Shown one piece after another: positions 6,207 to 6,305 of a DNA stretch of 6,305 nt (its first letter is position 1; every line of letters starts with the position of its first letter). The notes under the pieces are model-generated. The model did not search any database and was not told where the DNA came from. It saw nothing but the letters and a program-made list of their open reading frames with translations. Both the position numbers and the translations under genes were made by a program. The stretch covers positions 1 through 6,305 of the forward strand of contig JBDTDI010000169.1 in assembly GCA_039923155.1 (NCBI GenBank), written 5' to 3'. This DNA comes from Rhodococcus_D sp039923155 (GTDB taxonomy: Bacteria; Actinomycetota; Actinomycetes; Mycobacteriales; Mycobacteriaceae).

Positions 6207-6305
6207 ATGACCGCGACCCGCACCCAGGTCGCCATCGTCGGCGGTGGCCCCGCGGGGCTGCTGCTCTCGCACCTGCTCGCCCGCGAGGGCATCGACTCCG
6301 TGGTG
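6207..6305 (+). CDS. pobA: 4-hydroxybenzoate 3-monooxygenase (PobA), N-terminal fragment
   Basis: Only the first 33 codons lie in the window; the frame is open to the edge. The translation begins MTATRTQVAIVGGGPAGLLL and continues with SHLLAREGIDSVV. It contains the FAD-binding dinucleotide motif GGGPAG (12-17), and the RTQVAIVGGGPAGLLL context is characteristic of PobA among flavoprotein aromatic hydroxylases. The enzyme would use NAD(P)H and O2 to hydroxylate 4-hydroxybenzoate to protocatechuate, the substrate of PcaHG next door. ATG 6207 is preceded by GAGAGG at 6190-6195 with a rather long 11-bp spacing; a GTG at 6202 is out of frame and stops at once. The identification rests on the N-terminus and the neighbourhood, as the substrate-binding region is not visible. 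Confidence 0.85.
   Translation, partial: MTATRTQVAIVGGGPAGLLLSHLLAREGIDSVV

Noticed and set aside
6057..6272. Minus-strand 71-codon frame across the pobA-pcaH spacer
   Set aside because: It overlaps the start of pobA, the inverted repeat and the start of pcaH, and has no family features.
1..6305. tRNA, rRNA, CRISPR array or insertion sequence ends
   Set aside because: I saw no regularly spaced repeats, tRNA-like folds, or transposase motifs with terminal repeats anywhere in the window.

Overview
The window looks like chromosomal DNA from a high-GC actinomycete. The reasons are the strong GC bias at third codon positions, the use of GTG starts, a fused decarboxylase/hydrolase gene of the PcaL type, and a DUF222/HNH (13E12-family) gene, a family that is abundant in actinobacteria. 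I cannot name the genus.

Right two thirds (2316-6305): a protocatechuate-branch beta-ketoadipate catabolic cluster. Four genes on the minus strand form a tight operon in the order pcaH, pcaG, pcaB, pcaL (a pcaC/pcaD fusion; in this protein the PcaD hydrolase part is N-terminal and the PcaC decarboxylase part C-terminal). pcaH/pcaG and pcaB/pcaL each overlap by 4 bp (GTGA), and pcaG/pcaB are 16 bp apart. All four genes begin with GTG. Divergently, at the right edge, lie the first 33 codons of pobA (4-hydroxybenzoate 3-hydroxylase). Together they encode 4-hydroxybenzoate -> protocatechuate -> 3-carboxy-cis,cis-muconate -> 4-carboxymuconolactone -> beta-ketoadipate enol-lactone -> beta-ketoadipate. 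The last steps (pcaIJ, pcaF) and a regulator gene are not in the window. The 97-bp divergent spacer holds a 32-bp inverted repeat (13 of 15 arm positions matching), a good operator candidate, and a possible promoter that would make the pcaH mRNA leaderless.

Middle (2032-2315): a spacer with the promoter region of the next gene at its left end; otherwise no gene is supported.

Left third (318-2031): a DUF222 plus HNH endonuclease-like gene on the minus strand. It carries one extra G in a GGG run at 512-514, which splits the HNH domain across two frames; removing one base restores a clean 570-residue protein. Its ATG lies inside a degenerate LexA/SOS-box-like sequence placed just as in a canonical box that reads ATG-TTC-GA, preceded by a -10/-35 pair that predicts a leaderless transcript. 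A GC-rich hairpin follows the gene, and a possible unrecognised partial gene runs off the left edge.

I see no clear evidence of a wholly new system. The metabolic part is a known pathway. The points worth a second look are the two regulatory regions, the frameshifted HNH gene and the left-edge frame.
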